Source of the DNA: Micrococcales bacterium
GTDB lineage: Bacteria > Actinomycetota > Actinomycetes > Actinomycetales > Dermatophilaceae
Direction: 5' to 3'
NCBI GenBank assembly: GCA_021287075.1
Contig: JAJTBD010000004.1
Location: 140,575 to 204,574 of the forward strand
DNA length: 64,000 nt
The translations under genes and the position numbers were made by a program. Positions 7,203-16,476 of the stretch are shown here, in pieces. Under the pieces are notes generated by a model. That model had not been told where the DNA came from, did no database searches, and saw nothing but the letters and a program-made list of their open reading frames with translations. The first letter of the stretch is position 1. The number at the start of each line of letters is the position of its first letter.

Positions 7203-10200
7203 TCACTCCAGCAGGGAGCGGAGGTCATCGGCGGTGAGGCCGCCGGTGAGCGGGTCGTCGTCGACGACGCGGGCGAAGAGGTCACGCTTGCGCTCCTGGA
7301 GGGCGACCACCTTGTCCTCGATGGTGCCGGTGGAGACGAGTCGATAGACCATGACGGGCTTGTCCTGGCCGATGCGGTGGGCCCGGTCGATGGCCTGTGA
7401 CTCGGCGGCTCGGTTCCACCAGGGGTCGAGGACGAAGACATAGTCGGCCTCGGTGAGCGTGAGGCCGACGCCGCCGGCCTTGAGCGAGATGAGGAAGACC
7501 GGGGCGTCGCCGCTGCGGAACTCCTCGATCACCTCGCCGCGACGGCGGGTCGACCCGTCGAGATAGCAGGTGGCGACGCCGGCCGCCTCGAGCCGCTCGC
7601 GCACCCGTCCGAGGAAGCGGGTGAACTGGCTGAAGACCAGCGCCCTGTGCCCCTCCTGGGCCAGCTCCTCGATCTGGCCGAGGACGGTCTCGATCTTGGC
7701 CGAGGGCGCGGCCGGGCCGTCGGGGTCGACGAGCGCCACGTCGAGCGCGAGCTGGCGCAGCCGGGTGAGGGAGGCGAGGATCTCGACGCGGTTGGCCTCG
7801 GGGTCCTCGAGCAGACCGAGCACGCGCTGGCGCTCCCGCTGGAAGTGGCGGTCATAGATGCGCCGGTGAGCGGGGGCGAGCTCGATCGGCAGGACCTGGA
7901 CCTGCTTGGGCGGCAGGTCGAGCGCGACCTCGTCCTTGGTGCGGCGCAGCATGAGCGGCCGGATGCGGCGGCGCAGCAGCGCGAGGCGGTCGCCGTCGCC
8001 GGCCTCGATGGGCTTGCGCCAGTCGCGCTTGAACTCATCTGGCCGCGGATAGAGGCCCGGCGCGGTCAGCGAGAGCAGCGACCACAGGTCCATCAGGCCG
8101 TTCTCGACGGGGGTGCCGGTCAGGGCGATCGTGACCGGTCGCACGAGCCGGCGCACGGCGAGATAGGTCTTGGACTGGTGGTTCTTGACCATGTGGGCCT
8201 CGTCGAGCAGCACCGCCCGCCATGCGACCTCGCGGAAGCGCTCGGCGTCGAGCCGCAGCACGGCATAGGAGGTGATGACGAGGTCGGCTCCCTCGGCGAG
8301 CTCGGCGACGGAGGTGCGGCGTTTGGCGCTCGTGCGCCCAGCGGTCACCACCCGCAGCCCCGGGGCAAAGCGCTCGGCCTCACTCGCCCACGTGCCCATC
8401 ACCGAGGTCGGGGCCACGACCAGCACCGGCTCGGTCAGCTGACCGGCCACCCGGGCCCGCTCGAGCATCGCGAGCGTCTGGACCGTCTTGCCCAGTCCCA
8501 TGTCGTCGGCCAGGATCCCGCCGAGCCCGGCGTCCCAGATCGCGCAGAGCCAGCGGAAGCCGTCGGCCTGGTAGGGCCGCAGCTCGGCGCGCAGGCTGGA
8601 GGGCACCTCGACGGGTGTCTCGACGTCGACACCGGCGAGCGCCGAGACCTGCCGCTCCCACGCGGCGCACTGGCTCTCGATGACGCCGAGGCCGGCCAGC
8701 TCCTCGAACCACGCGACATCGAAGCGGTGGACCGAGAGCGTCCCGGCCGGTCGGTCGACGATCTGGCGGCCCTCCTCGATGAGCTCGCGCAGCTCACGCA
8801 GCGCCGGCTGGTCGAGGGAGAACCAGCGCCCCGACGGCAGCACCATCATCTGGTCGCCGCAGCGCAGGGCGGTCAGCAGCTCGATGACCGGCACCTGCTC
8901 GCCGTCGATCGTCACCACCACCTGGAGGTCGAACCAGTCCTGACGGCCGCCGCTGTCGTCGGACACCGAGATGCTGATCACCGGCTCGCCCTCGGCCTCG
9001 GTGAACTCGGGGATGCCCTCGTCGAGCAGCACGTCGACATCGGGGCTGGCCAGCGCCAGCGGCAGCACCCGCTCGAGGAAGTGCACGGCGCTGCCGCCCT
9101 CGAGGTGGGTCTCGTCGCGCAGTCTGGTGTCGAGGTCGTGCTCGACCCTCTCGATCAGGTCGGTCTCCTCGGCGAGGTCACGCCGGCCGGGCCGGGTCGG
9201 GTGCAGCCGCAGCAGTTGGGCGGAGGCGTCGGCGAGCTCGCCGGGCAGGGCATAGACGACGCCCCAGCGCACGATGATGATCGGCCGGTCGCCCGCCCGG
9301 TCGGGACCGACCCGCAGCTGGAGCCGCGGCACCGGGCGCGCGTCGACATCGACGGACCCGTCGGGGCTGGTCACCGCGATCACGCGAGCCAGGCCCGGCA
9401 GATAGTCGGCGAGGAAGCCCCCGACCTCGGTGGCCGGCACCGTCAACGGCCCACCGCTGAGGAGCGGGTATGCCGCGGGGTCGCGCAGCGCGAGCGGCCG
9501 GAGCCCCAGCCGGGGCCCGTCCGGGCCCGGGCGCCGCAGCACCACACCGCTGGGCGGGTCTCCCACCGCCTCGACCGTGCTCACATCGAGGTCACCGAGC
9601 CTCGGGGTGACGGTGATGCCGCCGGCGCTGCGGGTGACCTCGAGGACCGGCTCGAGGGGCTCGAGGAAGAGCTCGGGCCCGCGCCCGGACTGGTCGACGA
9701 CCTCGACACCGGCAGCGCGCGCCCGGCGCAGCCAGTCCCAGCCGACCGGGCCGAGCAGGTCGAGGCGCGGCGTGCCGCCGGCATAGGAGTGGTCGGTCTG
9801 GAGGGCATCGCGCAGGCGGACCAGCTCGGCCGCCAGCGCACGGTGCCGGGGCTCGACCGGGGTCGGGTATCCGGCGGAGACCATGTCCCAGGAGGTGCTG
9901 CGCGACCACAGGCCCGCGCGCGACTCGCGCACCCCGAGGATCGACACCTGGGCCGAGCGCGGACGGCCCCACTGGGCGGGAGCGCCGCGCACCTCGAGCA
10001 CGACGCCGAGGCGTCGCCCCGCCACGGATGCCCCGCCGCCTGCGACGGCGCCACCTCCGTCGCTCCCGGCGAGGACCGGCTCCAGGGCCTCCCGCCAGGC
10101 CCGCTGCGGCGGGGCGACCCGGTCGCGCACCGTGAGCAGGACCGCGGCCGCATGCTTGCAGTCGGCCCGCACCGGGCAGCTGCACCTGGCCGAGAAGGCG

Positions 10201-10439
10201 AGCTCCTCCCCCGGGTCAGACAGCCGCTGGAGCAGCACCTGGTAGTCACTGGGGGCCGTCCCCGCGACCAGGGCCAACACGAGGAAGCCGTCGCCCGCAG
10301 CGGTGACGGACGTGACGTGGCCTCCCGCTGCATACACCCGCGCGCGGGCGAGCGTCGCCTCGCCGAAGCGGCGCAGCAGCGCCCCCGCGCTCACCTCGCC
10401 GGGCCAGGCCGGCCATGCCCCCGTGCTCTCCACCCCCAT
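7203..10439 (-). CDS. SWIM zinc-finger SNF2-family DEAD/DEAH helicase
   Basis: A large helicase-like ATPase of about 1,078 residues. A SWIM zinc finger lies near the N-terminus (CSCPVRADCKH, Cys86, Cys88, Cys94, His96). A long middle region follows, then a Swi2/Snf2 ATPase: Walker A DDMGLGKTVQTLAM near residue 646, DEAH motif LLDEAHMVKN near 745, and TGTPVENG. The C-terminal helicase domain has YLDGSTRRRGEVIEEF, LKAGGVGLTLTEADYV and AIDRAHRIGQ. Such proteins remodel protein-DNA or RNA polymerase complexes (RapA/HepA relatives). The ATG at 10439 begins the alignable part; upstream in-frame sequence is Arg-rich and runs into the purL start region. It is divergent from purL. Confidence 0.93.
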   Translation of the reverse strand: MGVESTGAWPAWPGEVSAGALLRRFGEATLARARVYAAGGHVTSVTAAGDGFLVLALVAGTAPSDYQVLLQRLSDPGEELAFSARCSCPVRADCKHAAAVLLTVRDRVAPPQRAWREALEPVLAGSDGGGAVAGGGASVAGRRLGVVLEVRGAPAQWGRPRSAQVSILGVRESRAGLWSRSTSWDMVSAGYPTPVEPRHRALAAELVRLRDALQTDHSYAGGTPRLDLLGPVGWDWLRRARAAGVEVVDQSGRGPELFLEPLEPVLEVTRSAGGITVTPRLGDLDVSTVEAVGDPPSGVVLRRPGPDGPRLGLRPLALRDPAAYPLLSGGPLTVPATEVGGFLADYLPGLARVIAVTSPDGSVDVDARPVPRLQLRVGPDRAGDRPIIIVRWGVVYALPGELADASAQLLRLHPTRPGRRDLAEETDLIERVEHDLDTRLRDETHLEGGSAVHFLERVLPLALASPDVDVLLDEGIPEFTEAEGEPVISISVSDDSGGRQDWFDLQVVVTIDGEQVPVIELLTALRCGDQMMVLPSGRWFSLDQPALRELRELIEEGRQIVDRPAGTLSVHRFDVAWFEELAGLGVIESQCAAWERQVSALAGVDVETPVEVPSSLRAELRPYQADGFRWLCAIWDAGLGGILADDMGLGKTVQTLAMLERARVAGQLTEPVLVVAPTSVMGTWASEAERFAPGLRVVTAGRTSAKRRTSVAELAEGADLVITSYAVLRLDAERFREVAWRAVLLDEAHMVKNHQSKTYLAVRRLVRPVTIALTGTPVENGLMDLWSLLSLTAPGLYPRPDEFKRDWRKPIEAGDGDRLALLRRRIRPLMLRRTKDEVALDLPPKQVQVLPIELAPAHRRIYDRHFQRERQRVLGLLEDPEANRVEILASLTRLRQLALDVALVDPDGPAAPSAKIETVLGQIEELAQEGHRALVFSQFTRFLGRVRERLEAAGVATCYLDGSTRRRGEVIEEFRSGDAPVFLISLKAGGVGLTLTEADYVFVLDPWWNRAAESQAIDRAHRIGQDKPVMVYRLVSTGTIEDKVVALQERKRDLFARVVDDDPLTGGLTADDLRSLLE

Positions 10440-10582
10440 GACCCTAGGGCCGCCCACCGACAGCCACGCCGCGCCAGCAGCCGGTCTGTGGAGGAGGCGA
10501 CATCGCAGGCACCGCCTGTGGACAACCTGCCCCCGGGATAGCCTTGCCCTGACCCCCTCACCGCCAGCAGGAGACCGACCAC
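10440..10582. promoter_or_regulatory. Divergent promoter region, helicase / purL, with a DnaA-box-like site
   Basis: This 143-base gap must hold the promoters of both divergent genes. The only recognisable word is TGTGGACAA at 10517-10525, the complement of TTGTCCACA, which is the actinobacterial DnaA-box consensus. No second box is nearby, so it is not an origin. No confident -35/-10 pair was found; AGCAGGAG upstream of 10583 is the purL ribosome-binding site. Confidence 0.4.
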
Positions 10583-13500
10583 ATGGGCTCGTCGCACGAC
10601 TATGTGCTGACCGTTGTCGAGGGCGGCAACGCCCTCTCCGACTTCCGCGCCGCAGCACTGCTGAGCCGACTCCAGGAGGTGGCACCGGGGGTGACCGGCG
10701 TGAGCGGCCGGCACATCCACCTCGTGGCGACCGAGACCGCGCCCAGCCCCGAGACGGTCGAGACCGTGACGCGCCTGCTGACCTATGGCGAGCCCTATCG
10801 CGGCGACCCCGAGGGCACCCTCGTCGTCGTCGGCCCGCGCCTGGGCACCATCTCCCCGTGGGCCTCCAAGGCGACCGACATCGCGCACAACTGCGGCGTC
10901 GACATCCACCGCGTCGAGCGGGTCACCGAGTGGCACCTGTCCGGCTCCGTGACGGCCGAGGAGTGGGGCGCCTGCGCCGACATCCTCCACGACCGGATGA
11001 CCGAGACCGCCCTCGCCAGTCGCGACGAGGCGGCCGCGCTCTTTGCCGAGCGGGAGCCCGAGCCGATGGAGCACGTCGACGTCCTCGGGCGCGGCCGCAC
11101 CGCGCTCGAGGAGGCCAACACGGCATACGGCCTCGCGCTCTCCGACGACGAGATCGACTATCTCGTCGAGGCGTTCACCGGCCTCCAGCGCAACCCGACC
11201 GACGTCGAGCTGATGATGTTTGCTCAGGCCAACTCCGAGCACTGCCGCCACAAGATCTTCAACGCCGACTTCATCGTCGACGGCGAGGCCCAGCCCCGCA
11301 GTCTCTTTGGCATGATCCGCCACACCGAGGCCATGTCCGGCGCCGGCACCGTCATCGCCTACAAGGACAACGCCTCGGTCATGCAGGGCGGTCTCGCCCA
11401 GCGCTGGCTCCCCGAGGGCCAGGACGGCCCGAGCCGGTATGCCGCGCGCGAGGGCGAGGTCCACGTCCTGATGAAGGTCGAGACCCACAACCACCCCACG
11501 GCGATCTCGCCCTTCCCCGGGGCGGCCACCGGCGCCGGCGGCGAGATCCGCGACGAGGGTGCGACCGGTCGCGGCTCGCAGCCCAAGGCCGGCCTGACCG
11601 GCTTCGCCGTCTCCAACCTCCACCTGCCCGGCACCGACGAGCCGTGGGAGCGCGACCCCTATGGCGCCCCCGAGCACATCGCGACGCCGCTGGAGATCAT
11701 GACCGAGGGGCCGATCGGCGCCGCGGCCTTCAACAACGAGTTCGGGCGGCCGGGTCTGGGCGGCTTCTTCCGCGTCTATGAGCAGACCGTCGACGGCGTG
11801 CGCCGCGGCTATCACAAGCCGATCATGAGCGCCGGCGGCCTCGGCACGATCAGCGCCGAGATGACCGACAAGATCGTTTTCCCCGAGGGGACCCTGCTCG
11901 TGCAGATCGGCGGTCCCGGCATGCGCATCGGCATGGGCGGCGGCGCGGCCTCCTCGATGGCCGCGGGGGCGAATGCCGCGGAGCTCGACTTCGACTCGGT
12001 GCAGCGCGGCAACCCCGAGATCGAGCGCCGGGCGCAGGAGGTCATCAACCACTGCTGGTCCCAGGGCGAGAACAACCCGATCCTCGCGATCCACGACGTG
12101 GGCGCGGGTGGCCTGTCCAATGCCTTCCCCGAGCTCGTGGACGGCGCGGGCCTCGGCGCGCGCTTCGATCTGTCGGCAGTCCCGTTGGAGGAGAGCGGAC
12201 TTGCCCCCAAGGAGATCTGGTGCAACGAGAGCCAGGAGCGCTATGTCCTGGCGATCGCACCCGAGTCCCTGGGCCGCTTCGCCGCGCTGTGCGACCGCGA
12301 GCGCTGCCCCTATGCCGTCGTCGGTGTGGCCCGCGCCGATGGCCAGCTCGTCCTCGCCGATGGCCCCGAAGACGTTGCGGGAGAGGACCGCCCGATCGAC
12401 ATGCCCATGGAGGTCCTGCTCGGCAAGCCCCCGCGCATGACCCGCGACGTGCAGCGGGTCGAGCGGTCGGCGGACGAGCTGGACCTGGCTGACGTGGAGC
12501 CGCGCGACGCGGCATACGCCGTCCTGCGCCACCCGTCGGTGGCGAGCAAGCGCTTCCTCATCACCATCGCCGACCGCACCGTCGGCGGGCTGACCCACCG
12601 CGACCAGATGGTCGGGCCGTGGCAGGTGCCGGTCGCGGATGTCGCTGTGACACTTGCGGATCACCTCGGTTTTGCCGGCGAGGCCATGGCCTCTGGGGAG
12701 CGTATGCCGCTGGCGTCCGTCGACGCCCCGGCCTCCGGTCGGATGGCGGTCGGCGAGGCGATCACCAACCTGCTGGCCGCGCCGATCACCCTCTCTGACG
12801 TCAAGCTCTCGTGCAACTGGATGGCCGCGTGCGGCGAGCCCGGGGAGGACGCCGCGCTCTATGACACCGTGCAGGCCGTCGCGATGGAGCTGTGCCCGGC
12901 GCTCGGCGTCAGCGTGCCGGTCGGCAAGGACTCGCTGTCGATGCGCACCAAGTGGAGCGACACCGACGCCGGCGAGCGCCAGGTGACCTCGCCGGTCAGC
13001 CTGGTCGTCTCCGCGTTTGCCGCTCTGCCCGATGTGCGCCGCACGCTCACCCCGCAGCTGCGCGGCGACTCCGTGCTGCTCCTGCTCGACCTCGGGGCCG
13101 GCCGCGACCGCATGGGGGGGTCGATGCTCGCCCAGGTCACCGGCCAGTTCGGCGGGCAGGTGCCCGACCTCGACGACCCCGCCTGTCTCATCGACCTCGT
13201 CGAGACCGTCAATGCCCTGCGCGACAAGGGGATTGCCACCGCCTATCACGACCGATCCGACGGCGGCCTTTGGGCGGCACTGTGCGAGATGGCCTTTGCG
13301 GGCGCCACCGGGCTCGACATCGTCGTGCCCTCCCTCGAGGCCCTCTTCACCGAGGAGCTCGGCGCCGTCGTCGAGGTGCCCGTCGACCGGCTCGAGGAGG
13401 CCCTCGACACGATCGCTGCCGCCGGGCTCAACAATGTCGTCTCCCAGGTTGCCCGGCCGAGCATCGACCGTCGCGTCCGGGTGCAGATCGGCGGGCAGGT

Positions 13501-14461
13501 CGTCATCGACGAGCCGCTGCGCGAGCTGGCCATGGCCTGGGACGAGGTGTCCTGGCGGATCGCGCGCCTGCGCGACAACCCCGACTGCGCCGACGAGGAG
13601 CACGAGCGCTTCTGCGCCGACGACGACCCGGGCCTGCGGGTGAGCACCCCCTATGACCCGGCCGCCGACATCACCGCGCCCTATGTCTCGACCGGCGCCC
13701 GGCCCAAGGTCGCCATCCTGCGCGAGCAGGGCGTCAACTCCCATGTCGAGACCGCGTTCGCCTTCGACCGCGCTGGCTTCGACGCCTATGACGTGCACAT
13801 GACCGACCTCCAGACCGGCCGCTTCGACCTGGCCGATGTCGTGGGTCTCGTTGCGGCAGGCGGCTTCTCCTATGGCGACACCCTCGGCGCCGGCGAGGGC
13901 TGGGCCCGCTCGGTCCTCTTCAACGAGCGGCTGACCGAGGCCTTCCACGACTTCTTCCACCGGGAGGAGACCTTTGGCCTCGGCATCTGCAACGGCTGCC
14001 AGATGTTCGCCTCCCTGGCCGACCTCATCCCGGGCGCCGAGGCGTGGCCGCGCTTCACCCGCAACCGCTCCGAGCAGTACGAGGCGCGCCTGACCCAGGT
14101 CGAGGTCCTCGACTCCCCCTCGGTCCTCTTCCGCGGCATGGCCGGCTCGCTGATCCCGATCGCGGTCGCGCACGGCGAGGGCTTCGCCGACTTCTCGGCG
14201 CGCGGCGACCTCGGTCAGGTGCACCGCGCCGCCCGGTTCGTCGACCACCGAGGGGGCCCCGCGACGGCATACCCCATGAACCCCAACGGATCTCCCGAGG
14301 GCCTGACCGCCGTGACCACCCCCGACGGCCGCTTCACCGCGATGATGCCGCACCCCGAGCGGGTGCAGCGCAATATCCAGATGTCGTGGACGAGCCAGGC
14401 CTCCGAACAGCCCAGCCCCTGGCTGCGGATGTTCGCCAACGCCCGGGTGTTCGTGGGCTGA
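10583..14461 (+). CDS. purL: Phosphoribosylformylglycinamidine synthase, single-chain large form
   Basis: Fourth step of de novo purine synthesis: converts FGAR, ATP and glutamine to FGAM. The 1,292-residue chain is the long form with an N-terminal PurS-like domain ([18 protein letters not shown]), two synthetase halves ([63 protein letters not shown]) and a C-terminal class I glutaminase. The glutaminase shows catalytic Cys1136 in GICNGCQMF and His1257/Glu1259 in MMPHPERVQ. Length and motif order match E. coli PurL. Most actinobacteria use separate purS, purQ and purL genes, so this architecture is atypical (see findings). The ATG has AGCAGGAG upstream. Confidence in function is very high. 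Confidence 0.97.
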   Translation: MGSSHDYVLTVVEGGNALSDFRAAALLSRLQEVAPGVTGVSGRHIHLVATETAPSPETVETVTRLLTYGEPYRGDPEGTLVVVGPRLGTISPWASKATDIAHNCGVDIHRVERVTEWHLSGSVTAEEWGACADILHDRMTETALASRDEAAALFAEREPEPMEHVDVLGRGRTALEEANTAYGLALSDDEIDYLVEAFTGLQRNPTDVELMMFAQANSEHCRHKIFNADFIVDGEAQPRSLFGMIRHTEAMSGAGTVIAYKDNASVMQGGLAQRWLPEGQDGPSRYAAREGEVHVLMKVETHNHPTAISPFPGAATGAGGEIRDEGATGRGSQPKAGLTGFAVSNLHLPGTDEPWERDPYGAPEHIATPLEIMTEGPIGAAAFNNEFGRPGLGGFFRVYEQTVDGVRRGYHKPIMSAGGLGTISAEMTDKIVFPEGTLLVQIGGPGMRIGMGGGAASSMAAGANAAELDFDSVQRGNPEIERRAQEVINHCWSQGENNPILAIHDVGAGGLSNAFPELVDGAGLGARFDLSAVPLEESGLAPKEIWCNESQERYVLAIAPESLGRFAALCDRERCPYAVVGVARADGQLVLADGPEDVAGEDRPIDMPMEVLLGKPPRMTRDVQRVERSADELDLADVEPRDAAYAVLRHPSVASKRFLITIADRTVGGLTHRDQMVGPWQVPVADVAVTLADHLGFAGEAMASGERMPLASVDAPASGRMAVGEAITNLLAAPITLSDVKLSCNWMAACGEPGEDAALYDTVQAVAMELCPALGVSVPVGKDSLSMRTKWSDTDAGERQVTSPVSLVVSAFAALPDVRRTLTPQLRGDSVLLLLDLGAGRDRMGGSMLAQVTGQFGGQVPDLDDPACLIDLVETVNALRDKGIATAYHDRSDGGLWAALCEMAFAGATGLDIVVPSLEALFTEELGAVVEVPVDRLEEALDTIAAAGLNNVVSQVARPSIDRRVRVQIGGQVVIDEPLRELAMAWDEVSWRIARLRDNPDCADEEHERFCADDDPGLRVSTPYDPAADITAPYVSTGARPKVAILREQGVNSHVETAFAFDRAGFDAYDVHMTDLQTGRFDLADVVGLVAAGGFSYGDTLGAGEGWARSVLFNERLTEAFHDFFHREETFGLGICNGCQMFASLADLIPGAEAWPRFTRNRSEQYEARLTQVEVLDSPSVLFRGMAGSLIPIAVAHGEGFADFSARGDLGQVHRAARFVDHRGGPATAYPMNPNGSPEGLTAVTTPDGRFTAMMPHPERVQRNIQMSWTSQASEQPSPWLRMFANARVFVG

Positions 14462-14547
14462 GCGGCGGCAGCCAGCCCGCCGGCGACCGCTGCGCGGGGC
14501 GCCCAGGGACCCACGGCCAGGGACCGCACACCTGACAGGATGGCGGG

Positions 14548-15576
14548 ATGAGCGAGCGACTCCCCCGCCCAGACGTCCGCGGCCTGCCCGAGGGGTGGAC
14601 CGCCCGGATGCCGCGCGAGGATGACGTGGCCGGCGCCATCGCGCTCGTGACCGCCCATCGGCGCGCCGCGCGCGGTGAGGGCGCGGCCGACCCGCAGTCG
14701 GTGGAGTCCGATCTGGTCGGGCTCGGCTCGTGGTCGCGGCGCCAGTCGGTGGTGCTCTCCCCTGACGGGGCCCTCGTCGCCTGGGCGCAGGCCCACGACC
14801 GGGCGGCCGGGCGCATCAACGTCCCCGTCATCGTCGACCCGGGGCTCCCCGACGCCGACGCCGACCGGGTCGCGGCTGCGCTCTATGCCTGGGTCGAGGC
14901 GGCGGCCCGCGAGATCGCAGCCGAGCGCGGCCTCCCCGGCACCCAGCTCGACGCCGAGACGTATGCCGCGGACGCCCGCCAGCAGCGCTGGCTCGCCTCC
15001 GCGGCATACCAGCACACGCGCACCTGGCTGCACATGACCCGGCCGGTCACGCCGGACGAGCAGCCGCCGGGGCCACGGGAGGGGGTGCGCGTGCGGCGCG
15101 TGGAGCGGCACAGCTCGGGGCTGCCGCTCGCCGACGACCTCCAGACCGTCCACCGGATGCTCGAGGAGTCCTTCGCCGACCACTTCAACTCCTATCGGGA
15201 GTCCTTCCCGGAGTTCCTCCAGCGCCTGCGGGAGGACCCGGGTCACCGGTGGGACCACTGGTGGATCGCCGAGATCGAGGTGGATGGGCGATGGGAGCCG
15301 GGCGGGGCCCTCGTCAGCACCGTCCTGCCCGCCGACCGCTCCGGCGCGGAGGGCAGCTATGTCGACTACATCGGCGTGCACCGCCGCTCCCGCGGTCGCG
15401 GCGTCGCAAAAGCCTTGCTGCACACCGTGATCCGTGACGCAGCCGAGCGCGGCCGCAACCGGGTCGGTCTCGAGGTGGACGCCGACTCCCCCACCGGCGC
15501 CGACGGTCTCTACTCGGCCATGGGCTGGGCGCTCGACTACGAGACGTGGTCCTGGCACCGCGACCTGACGCTCTGA
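14548..15576 (+). CDS. GNAT-family N-acetyltransferase, tandem-domain
   Basis: A 342-residue protein with two GNAT-like halves. Only the C-terminal half keeps a clear acetyl-CoA site: VDYIGVHRRSRGRGVAKALL (motif A with the R-G-R-G-V-A loop, about residues 270-290), then VGLEVDADSPTGADGLYSAM. The N-terminal half has the fold-like pattern but no obvious Q/RxxGxG/A loop. This tandem layout resembles mycothiol synthase and other actinobacterial double-GNAT enzymes, but it is too diverged to name the substrate. Confidence 0.85.
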   Translation: MSERLPRPDVRGLPEGWTARMPREDDVAGAIALVTAHRRAARGEGAADPQSVESDLVGLGSWSRRQSVVLSPDGALVAWAQAHDRAAGRINVPVIVDPGLPDADADRVAAALYAWVEAAAREIAAERGLPGTQLDAETYAADARQQRWLASAAYQHTRTWLHMTRPVTPDEQPPGPREGVRVRRVERHSSGLPLADDLQTVHRMLEESFADHFNSYRESFPEFLQRLREDPGHRWDHWWIAEIEVDGRWEPGGALVSTVLPADRSGAEGSYVDYIGVHRRSRGRGVAKALLHTVIRDAAERGRNRVGLEVDADSPTGADGLYSAMGWALDYETWSWHRDLTL

Positions 15577-15663
15577 GCGCCGCCGCACCTGCGGCATACT
15601 GGGGTGTCCGCACTCGGCGGACGACGACGATGGCCCGGCGCCGCCGCTGAAAGGCGCCCTCAC

Positions 15664-16125
15664 ATGGGAGACAACCCGTCCCGCCCGATCGTCCACAGCT
15701 ACACCGACCTCTGGGAATACGCGTGCTGCGGTGAGCCCGTCTCTGTCGGCGACGAGATCACCGTCCGGCGCATCATCGATCCGGGGCACGCCAACAAGGT
15801 CTACGGCCACATCGTGCCGGTCGACTGGTATGTCGGCTACCACGTCTTCGACGACACCGAAGGCCCCGTCGAGTCCCACCCGGTGCGGGTGCTCGCGCTG
15901 TGGGAGGCACATTCCGAGCTGGGCTACCACGCCGAGGCCGGCGACCCGCCCGACAACGGCTACTACGCCCCCCTGCCCGGCACCGGCCGCCTGACACCGA
16001 TCGAGACCATGGTCACCTGGGACGAGGCCTGGGACCTCGCCTTCGCCGACCCCAGGGCCGACTACACCCCCGTCGAGCCCCGTGGCTGGGTCATGCGCCT
16101 CGAGGTCCTCGACGCCGAGGGCTGA
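15664..16125 (+). CDS. Conserved hypothetical protein, DUF6578-like
   Basis: A 153-residue soluble acidic protein. The N-terminus contains YACCGEPVSVGDEITVRRII, a Cys-Cys-Gly followed by VGDE pattern that I recall from DUF6578 proteins of actinobacteria. Trp/Tyr-rich beta segments follow (YGHIVPVDWYVGYHVFDDTE, HPVRVLALW). No catalytic motif is visible. The start at 15664 is chosen because the homologous part begins there; its upstream region lacks a strong Shine-Dalgarno. Function unknown and the family call is tentative. Confidence 0.65.
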   Translation: MGDNPSRPIVHSYTDLWEYACCGEPVSVGDEITVRRIIDPGHANKVYGHIVPVDWYVGYHVFDDTEGPVESHPVRVLALWEAHSELGYHAEAGDPPDNGYYAPLPGTGRLTPIETMVTWDEAWDLAFADPRADYTPVEPRGWVMRLEVLDAEG

Positions 16126-16302
16126 GCGGCACAGGCAGGCCCCGCGGGCGCGGCGCGCACCCGTGCCGCGCCCGCGGCATACCCCTGGCGTGATCTGAGG
16201 TAGCACCTCAGGCGACCTAAGGCAGTTGCCCGATGTGCGGGCACCCCCTTAAGGCGGAGTCTGGAATAGCTGACCCCTGACCAGGTACAAGGAGCACCAC
16301 CC
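16126..16302. promoter_or_regulatory. Leader/promoter of the AEMDWRY-LAL operon with short palindromes
   Basis: This gap holds CTGAGGT-AGC-ACCTCAG (16195-16211), a perfect 7-bp inverted repeat, then CCTAAGG (16216-16222), GGGCAC (16239-16244) and TTAAGGCG (16249-16256) before the small gene at 16303. The same words CTGAGGT, CCTAAGG, GGGCAC and TAAGGCG recur upstream of the paralogous small gene at 38954. This suggests shared regulation, perhaps by the LAL regulator encoded next door. A GC-rich CGCGGCATAC element at about 16174-16183 follows the preceding gene and may help terminate it. Confidence 0.5.
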
Positions 16303-16476
16303 ATGAACCCCTACAGCGACCCGACCTTCATCCACGCCGAGATGGACTGGCGCTACAGCCACGACCTCCAGCACGCCCACGCCGCCCGCAAGCACCACCG
16401 CGCCGGCACCCGCCCGAGTGCCTTCCGCGCCTTCCTGCACAGCTTCTCGCGCCGCACCGAGGCCGCTTCCCGCTGA
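16303..16476 (+). CDS. AEMDWRY small protein, copy 1
   Basis: A 57-residue protein beginning MNPYSDPTFIHAEMDWRYSH, followed by a His/Arg-rich C-terminus (HAHAARKHHRAGTRP and an FSRRTEAASR tail). It has an excellent ribosome-binding site, AAGGAGCACC, and its TGA overlaps the ATG at 16476 of the LAL regulator (TGATG), indicating translational coupling. A second protein with the same AEMDWRY core is encoded at 38954. The sharing of motif, ribosome-binding site and upstream words makes this a real gene family rather than a chance frame. Function unknown. The basic tail hints at nucleic-acid or protein binding, which is inference. Confidence 0.75.
   Translation: MNPYSDPTFIHAEMDWRYSHDLQHAHAARKHHRAGTRPSAFRAFLHSFSRRTEAASR

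Noticed and set aside
7647..10541. A 964-residue plus-strand frame across the SNF2 helicase
   Set aside because: Antisense shadow of a gene with all helicase motifs intact; no domain recognisable.
10440..10582. Possible replication origin
   Set aside because: Only one DnaA-box-like word and no dnaA/dnaN genes; gene content is not origin-like.
10391..14353. A 1,320-residue open frame on the minus strand across purL
   Set aside because: It is antisense to a perfectly conserved PurL. Its composition (Gly, Ala, Arg, Val, His) is what the complement of GC3-rich coding sequence gives, and it has no family motifs.
14215..16206. A 663-residue minus-strand frame across purL end, GNAT and DUF6578-like genes
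   Set aside because: Spans three well-supported plus-strand genes; composition of a GC3 shadow.
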